From: Larus michahellis | Lineage: Eukaryota; Chordata; Aves; Charadriiformes; Laridae | Assembly: GCF_964199755.1 (NCBI RefSeq) | Contig: NC_133900.1 | Coordinates: 75,128,727-75,192,726 of the forward strand | Direction: 5' to 3' | Length of the DNA: 64,000 bases | Part shown: positions 42,001 to 51,000 of the stretch, piece after piece | Position numbering within the stretch: the stretch's first letter is position 1 | How the letters are laid out: every line of letters begins with the position of its first letter | The notes under the pieces: model-generated | Database searches by the model: none | What the model saw: the letters and a program-made list of their open reading frames with translations, nothing else | Told to the model about the DNA's origin: nothing | Position numbers and translations under genes: made by a program

Positions 42001-45000
42001 TTGAATGGCTTGTAACTTGAAGTTGGAGCAGTTTATGGAGTAACAAGTGGTACTTTGTTAACATTGAAAGGATCCTCATCAGTTATCAAGTGTTTGCTTT
42101 TATGCATGAAAGCTTGTTAAGTTTTCAATATTTTTTCATGTGGGCAAACAGCTGCTTTACACTAACTAATTCTTTAGCAATAATCAAACTGTGTTTGATG
42201 AAGTTTTAGCAAAAAGCTAAAGCTGAGGCAGGTGACTAAGATACCCAAGTGACTATTTTGCTGAAGCTTCAACATCTAAAGCCATGCAGAGTATCATAAG
42301 GAAAGCAGTTTTACTGTCGTTAGTATGTACATTGCATCTAATATGTAGTCTCCAATTTTAAATGTTTTTCACTTTGGAATCTCTTTTGTTAGAATTTGCT
42401 ATTCTGTCAAGTATTGTCAGGGACACAATAATATTTCCAAGTTTTATGTTGACATTCAGAGGTGATGGCACGTTTATGTTGTTGGAGTACCGATATTCAA
42501 AAGATGACTGTCATTGTCACCATGCCAACATTGAATTTGAACTCCCTTAGCAGGGTTAAAAAATTATGTTTGCCTTTGTATGATTATGGAGACCAAGGAG
42601 CACACCCTGTGCCCATCTTGCCAGTGTATCTGACATCCCTGTTGTGGCAAAAGCTTTCCTATTTGCAGCAAAAAGCAAATTGTCTGTCTCTAAGCTGTGC
42701 CTGACATACATACTTTTGGATCTGTAGAGGCTGAGTGGCATTTTATCGCTGTTGTTCATCTCTTAGTGAAAGATGTTTTCCTGGCCAGAATCTTACTCTC
42801 ACAGTCCCTGTCTCATAACATGATCGCAGGCCAATTTTACCAGTGCTCTCCGAGCATCAGAGCTTAGGTAAATGGAGGGCTCAGTGGCGCAGTAGGGTAC
42901 AGATGATCATTTTAATTAGGAATCACTAAATATAATTATTTAATAGTTACTTTGGATGATAGCACTGGGTCTACAACCCATTTTCTTCTTTGCCAGTCTG
43001 TGTGTTTCATGGCTTTGTCAAAATTATGGGGGAAGACGAACATATGAAACGCACTGCAAAAATTACCAATCTTGATGAAGGCACTAGCCTTTCTTCTGCC
43101 TATTCAAATTGCTAATCTCATGCCTTTGTGTCTTTTCCCTAGTGGTCAGGCATGTTTCCTACTGCAAGCCTGTTAGGAGGGTTGCATAGTAAAATAATAT
43201 CCTTAACTTGTAGCTTCAAGAATATCTATTTTGCCTTTGTGGTCTTCCACTGTATCAAAGCTACCTTTGCCATCAAATCTTTGAGTTTTATTGAGCTGCC
43301 GATATATGGCACTGCATTTGGTCCGGTGGGGAAGCGACTCGTATTGAGCGCTTGTTTGCTTTTTCCTTGCGCATTTCTCTGTGTGCTCTAAATGTCTTTA
43401 TATCTTTATGATATGTTCTTTATATCTTTATTTATGTTCTTTATAGTTTAGAACTTGCAAGAAATTTAGCATTACAGAAACAGTTTGAGAGTCAGTATTT
43501 TTTGAGGCACAAAGAAGATGTATTACTAGTTTGCCTTATACTGTGCCACCATGCAGCTTTAAATTTTTAAACCGTCTCCAAAACAGGACTTGAGTCTCCA
43601 AAACTACAGATTGTTCAAAGCTCCCTCTCTTCCTGTTTTAAAAATAAAATAGGAGTTAAACTTCGGAAGTGTCTTTGTAGAAATTATTAGAATAATCCAT
43701 GTAGAAATATTACAAGTGATAAATTACTCCATTCTAAGTAGTAAACGCAGAACACCAATTCATATTGGGAAGTAAGCTTCTTGCATGTTGTAAATAATTA
43801 CTGCTGAAAATCTAGAAAAAAAAAGCGCAGAGTATCGAATAACTGGTTTATCTCAGGTTATTGGGGTGGAGGTGGCGTACTTCTGTCTCATGAGAATTAC
43901 TGCAGATGCGAGGGTGTGACCAAAATTTATCATAAAAGTTTATATTGCCATTAATAATTTTTTTTTGTAGCATACCTTTAAAGTTAAACTTAAGTTTACA
44001 CTTTAGATCGGAATATTCTGGCAGCCAGTGTCTTGTAGACCATACGTATGTTGTTGACATAGTGGCAAGTCAAGGAAATTAGCAGTCTTTAAAGTCCATC
44101 TGTTTTTTTGCTATTTCTGGCTGCTTTCCTTAGAAGAATTTCAGGTTTTGGCAGTATAATGAACAACATACTATTGTATTAGGGTATTTTTTTCTGTTAA
44201 CTCCTCATTTTGTCTGTAGCCCTGAAGTGAAACAGTGTCAAGCATTTTGTTAGAGGCAAAACCTCGTATAAATGCTTTTTTAAAGAATTATAATGCTTTT
44301 CATTGCATATGTATTTTAACAATGAAGTGTTTTTTCCTGCTCCACTGCCTGCTCAAAAGGTCTCTTGTATTCCTCCTTTGGATGTTTGGCAAACTGCTGT
44401 CCTGAAGCTTCTGCCAAAGCTTTCTGGGGCAGCCGTACCCCAGACATAGGCAAGGCAGTCTGAACATCGCTGTCAGGAGAAAACACTGGGTTTATAACTC
44501 GACAGCATTAAATACAGCATCAGTAAGGCACTTTACATTGTTCAGTGGATGTTTATGTTAATTATACTATTAATCTCTCTTTGTGACACCATGGAGTCAA
44601 GTGAATATTGTTCTCGTATTATAGATAAAGAAGTGGAGCTCAAAACAAACGATTTATTGAAGGCTATGTTATCATTGGCTAGCAAAGCAGATAAGCAGAA
44701 AGTGGGAGTCCCTCTGTACTGTAAGTCCACTAGAGAGTGCTGTTTCCAGTTAAATACTACAGCCCTTATTTTTCATTAATAGGATGCATTCACAGGGCTT
44801 CTGGAGAGGGAGGGCAGGACAGAACAATCGGGGCATTAAGAGTAGTAGTTATTTATTATATCGGACTTGGCAGAAAGCAATGGAGAAGCATGTCCCTTCT
44901 CTCTGCCCATTGCTGGTTATCTAAAAATATTGTGAGATGGTGTTGTGATTTCCTTCTTAAGCGCATCATCTTTTAGATGAAGATAATACGCTTAATTTTC

Positions 45001-48000
45001 TGAAACTATTATATTTTAGTGGTAATAGCGGTTGTGCTGAGTATTCATTAGAAATGGTATCCTACAAAGAATAAGTAGGAGCATTATTTCTTCTCCCCAG
45101 TACGAATTTATGGAATTTATTTCTAAAGCTGTTACATTCTCTAATAAGAAAAGTATGGCAAAGCACAGTATAGAATATAAATTAGTGAATGAGAACTTTG
45201 TAACTAACATTATATTTTAAATACCATTTTTTTAAACAGACAAAACATAAAAATAGTAGCATCTAAATATAAAGTTGGAAGCATCTTTTTTCCCTGTTTT
45301 TCTGAACTGTATTTTCAGAGCAACTGGGTTTCAAAGGCAGTTTTGTTTTCGGTTGTTTTTGTTCTGTTGTTCCCCCAAAACAAAGCCATTTGACCACATA
45401 AAATCAGATTCTTTCAGCAAATCTTTGCACAAAATATATGTATTTTTTTTCAAAAGGATTTAGACAGGCTTGTGCTGTATATCCTGGTTCTGTATATCTT
45501 CATAACGAGTACTTAAATGAGTGCCAGAGGCCTTTATTAGCATCATGGAAAAAATACAGAGTTTGCTCAGAATTAGCTTTTATGTAAACGGGGGAGATTG
45601 AAAAATGTCAGTGGAGGAGGCTGACAAATGTCTGTGTTTTCATGCATAAGTAGTATTACAGTTTTCATATGGTATCTCATTTTGTTCTTTCTAATACCCG
45701 CGTCTTTTTCTTTAGTCACCTTTCCGCACCTTGCAGGTTCTGCTCCTTCGTGGTCTAGTCTTATGGACACCAGCAAACAGTGGGATTACTATGCACGAAG
45801 AGACAAGGATAGGGAACGTGAGAGAGAGCGATCCAGAGATCGGGATCGCGACCGGGACCGAGACAGAGATCGAGAACGTACCAGAGACAGAGAAAGGGAC
45901 CGAGATCACAGTCCAACTCCAAGTGTCTTCAACAGGTTAGTGAAATGTCTTAAGCATGCTGCAACTCTGCTCAAAACCCTGTGTCTGTGTTAAACAGTGT
46001 GCTTCAACATTAAAATTTAGTGTTCAGCTGTATATTCCAAAGAGCTAGAGGGTGTGGTTTCCTCCCCTTCCCCCCTTTCTCTTAGAAACTACAATTAAAT
46101 TCCTAAATGTAAACCAGAAGTGTAAAAACAACAGCATACATCCAAACTGGTCCTAGTGCTTTACGGGTCAAAGGTATGATTTAAGCTCTGTGTATGAGTG
46201 AGATAGCCAGCTCGCTTTGACATTGGTAGTTCTAGAAAAATCTGTAGAAGTACTAATGAATCCTCGTTGTCAATTCAGTGCTAAGAGCAATGCAGTGCAA
46301 CATTTGACCTTAATTAATGGTGTTATTAGCTGCTAAAACGGTTAGTTTGGTCGTTAGCACTAGCTGGATAATTATCTGCCCTATCTTTTTGAGAACTATT
46401 ATTGCAAGGTCAAGAACATTTTTCCATTTTCAGGCAGATGATGAAAATAATGGCAGATAACTTTATTCGGCTTTCAACTCTCTAATTGCTTTAAAAAAAA
46501 AAAAAAGAAAAAAGAAAAAAGCTGCAATTCTTCTGTGGTTCATGTGCTCAAGTACAAAGCATTTATGTTGAGCTCACTGTGACTCCATAGAGCAGAGGTC
46601 TGTTGGCTTTCCAGATTTATCTAAATTTACTTTGCTCATCATTTGCTAAGTATTTTGGGGTAAACATCCTGATGCTTTTCTCAGTGCTTTTTGTTAAGTT
46701 TCCCTTTTTGCAGAATATGTATGTTAGCTGTTAGGCGGATTGTTTTTACCGGTGATTTTGCGCTGTGGGGATTAAGAGCACCCAGAGTCAACATTACTTC
46801 AGTTGAGAGATGACATTTTTTCGCATGATGATTGTTAGCTGAAGACCCAAACTTGGTGCAAGACGAGGGATTTTCCATGTATGCTGATGTGGTGATGTCC
46901 TCTCCCGTGTGCATGTGCTGTGTTCCAGGGTCAGTTTCTGAGAACTCAAGACCAATCTAAACATCTGTTTCTCAGACAGCTTGATTGAAGGCCAGAAAGA
47001 AGCCTGGTCATTCAAGGGTGCTTGAAATGAACCTTAATAGCTTCCAGGCCTCGAGAAATCTCTGTGCTGCTGCCAGAGTTATCTGTAAAGGAGGGGGAAG
47101 AGCAGGCTTCAACTTTTTTATGTGACTAAATTATCCACCATCTGTAGCAAAGCTGTTGCCACATGGCTGTGTAAGAAAACAGGAGGCCCTTAGCTAGTAT
47201 AAGTTGGTTTGGGAGTCCCAGAGATGGTGGGAGAAGCTTAAGACAGAACATGCAGATGCAGTGTTTTTCAAGAAGGTTTATTTTCAATTCTATGCACTTA
47301 AGAAAATAAAATTAAATGAGCTACAAGGAAGAGAACGTGGACTACTTTAGAGGCTGCACAGATGCATTACTTTTATTGAAATTCCCTTTGTTCAAGCTTT
47401 GTTTAAGCAATACTGTGGTGGGATTTGGAGTAAGCATCATCTTTAGCTTTTTACTGCTCAGAAATTACTGCTTTCGATGTTTTGCGGCACTTCTTTTCCA
47501 GATAAATAGCCTGTATTTGTGCTATAGTACTTCTTAAAATGGTAAGAAAATGGGACCTTCAGCTCTCTTTATATTCTGTTCTACCTTTACCCAGCTATCC
47601 TCAGATGAAATCATGCATTTTTACTATGTATCTCAGTCTGCTTCCTTGAGAAGATGCCATTCTTTTTGGACTGTTGTCTCTTCTGCAAAGACTATGTTTT
47701 CTTTTTTAGTTTTGATAGTTTCAATTCAATTAGTTACCACTAAAAAATGTAAACTTTGGAATTTGATTGATACGTTACCATTTTGTGGTTCTTCCTCAGC
47801 AATTTGAAAAACAAAACCAAACCACAACAACTGTATTTCTAAGTTCCTGGAACCCAATAGTCCCAAGCAACAGAGCAGATGTAGGGTCTGTCTGGCCAGA
47901 AAGCAGCTAACAGGAAAGGACTTGGTGTCCTGATGGACAGCAAATTGAACGGGACCCGGTGCTCCTTGTGCGATAATGGTCAAAATGCACTGAGCTGCAT

Positions 48001-51000
48001 TAGAGTGTATCCCGCAGGTGGAGAATGCCGATATTCCCCTTTTATTTGGCACTTGATACAACGTGCAAAGTACTGTGCCCAGTCTTGGGACCCTCGGTAG
48101 GACAAAGAAGACATTGACAGACCAGAGAGTCCAGTGGAGGTCTGAAAGGGTGGTTAGGAGGGCTAAGGGCTTGGAGTTTATTTAGCTTGAAAGGAGAAGG
48201 ATGAGGAGGGTTCTTAAAGGCTATTTTCAGCTACCTACTGGGCGGTTATAGAGAAGATAGAGCCAGGCTCTTTTTCAAGGTGCACAGAGAAAGGACAAGA
48301 GGCAATAGTTAAAAGTCACAGCAAGGGAAATTCCAATTACATGGAGGGAGGGAGGGAATAATCACAAAAAGAGTCATCAGCTGGTAAGAGAGATTGCAGG
48401 TAGAGGTCATGAAATCTCCAGCCTCTGAGATACTCAGAACTTTACTGAACAAGCTCCTGAGCACCTGACCAGACTTCTGAGTTAGCCCTGTGTTGAGGAG
48501 GCGTTAGCCTAAGTGACCTCCATGAAGTCCTGTCCAGCCTAACTCCTTCTGTTATTCTTTGTTGAAGGGGTTTTTGAATATATGGGAAAGATATCAGAAG
48601 TTAGGCATCTCTGCCAAAGTGAGATCTCCTGATTTGTGAAGTTAATAGCTTGTAGTCTGTTTCAAAAAAGTAACCAAAGGTGTAGAGAATGGAGATTTTA
48701 TGGAACGGACTGGTTTTGGGCTTCTTTCCCAGGAGGACACAGGTCAAAGGTTGTAGTGCTCTCAAGGCTGTCCCTTGAAGGCTTTGATAACTGTAAGCCC
48801 AGATACAAAATGGGGAGGAGATCAGTGGTGTAACATTGGGTACATAGCACTTATTCCTGTTCCTGAAAGCTCCCAACATACTGGACTTGGCAAACTGATT
48901 TTTTGCTTTACTTATAGAAAGGCTGTTTGTTTTCAGGCACGCTTACAAGCTGTCATGGTTCCTTAGCAATTTGCCAAAATAAGGTTTACAAAAAGGAGTA
49001 TCAATATATATAGGATATATATATATAGAGAGAGAGAGGATATATATATAGATATAAAGGAGTATCAATAATATTTTTAAACTTTTCTAGAGTGTTTTAA
49101 AAAGTTGTGTAGCAGAGCAAATGCAGACAGCGAGTTAACGTTAAAGGTTTTGAATCTCAGCTTTGAAACCAAGCTGTAAGTCTACAAGTAGTAATCTAAC
49201 TTCTTACAGCAAGCTCATCCAAAGGCAGCGTTAGACGTTCAAATTTTGACTTTTTAATTAGATACTGATCATCAAAGTGTTAGTTCTGGATAGGAATATC
49301 AGATATTGGGAGTAAACTATAGCTGAATTGGTGCTACCTTTTTCCTATCCCTGCAAGGCTGCAGAAGTGTAAGGCTCCTAAAATTGTGATGACTAGAAGC
49401 ACTTTTAAAGGGATGTTAGTACAGGAATCCCACCACTAACAAAAATTTTCAGTTGTTGTTCAAATTAGACTTCACCTTTTGATTGAAACTTTTGGTAGAT
49501 TTCAGAACCTAATTTTAATTTGATTTTTAACTTTATAATTTTTTTTTATATCATAAAACAGCTTTGTAACTAGCCTTCACCAGGCACATGATGTCTTTAT
49601 GGTGCTGCTTTATTACACATCAAATTAAAACACGCTTCAAACATAGATCTAATGAAGACTGTCATTCTGAACCGCAAAACCAACTGCTGTGTGAGCTAGG
49701 CGAGTCTTCTCTTCGCTATGACTTATCCTAGAAACTAGCAGCTGATATCAACCTTCATCTTTCTGTAACATTTGATAAGAAAACTCTTCTAATTGTTGCT
49801 TTTACCCTTTTCCCTGAAGCCTTGAGTTTGTTTCTCATGAGAAGAAATGCTCAGTAGAAAGGGACTTGGACTGTGTCTCCCCTACGTGTCCCTCCTTCTC
49901 CTGAGAGTAGAGTAGAAACTTGAAGGTAAAACACTGGTTAAGGATTGATACAGATAGAAACAGGTTAAAGACGTAAGACTTGAGGTTTTCAGCATTGTAA
50001 GATTTGGGATTTATTTTCTCCCTTCCCCCCACCCCCAACTGCTTTAGTTTACCTGTCTGTGTTTTGGCCATCTCAGTGGAACAAGTGAATTTGCTTTCAT
50101 ACCCTGGGCTGTAACCTAGGGTGCCTTAAGCTGGATGTGGAGTAGCATCATCGGAATTCATGTTCTGTGGCTGCACTGCCTTCATTTTTTATAAGTTGAC
50201 ATGTCTCTGTTGTAGGGTTTTCTTGTGGGAGAGACATGTTAGATTTAACATAGTCTTTTTAAAAAGTGTTTAATGAGGTTAAACTACACTTTTGTCTTGG
50301 GGGGGGCCAATAGTTAAGAGAAATGATAGTGGCATGATGCCTGTGAGGGTGACTGAGCACTGCTGGAGAGGTCGCGGAGTCTCCATCCTTGGAGATATCC
50401 AAAAGCTCTCTAGACATGGTCCTGGGCAACTGTTGGTCCTGGTGGCCCTGCTTGAGCGGGGGTTTGGACCAGCGGACCTGCAGTCATGCCTTCCAACCCC
50501 AGCCAGTCTGGGATTCTGTGATCTGTCACAAACGTACTGTGTAGGATTTGATCAGCTTGCTCTCAGATCTGTAGTTATAAGTGCATTATAAAATCATATA
50601 AATATTATAAGAGTTTTATAACAATACAGGCACTACTCAATGCAGCCATATTGCTCAGTGACAAATCATAACTTTGAGTTCTTTAGTAATTTTCCTGATA
50701 TTTTTTTTTCCCCTGTAGTTTTCCTGGTTTTGGTGTGTGAATATTTTTCATGTCCCTTAGAAAAATAGGATTTTCTGTGGGGCGTTTGATGCTTCTCTAC
50801 GGTATCTTAAATTGCTAATTTTTTAAATTTGCTTCATGATATAATCGTACAAAGCGTCATAGAAAGACTAGTGCTCTTGCATGAGGCATTCACGCTTTTC
50901 TGAGTTTTCATGCCTAGCCGTAATAATCGCCGATGTAATGTTTTCATTTGGGAAATGGCCACAGGATCCAAGTTATGGCAGGTAAAACTGTTTTGATCCA

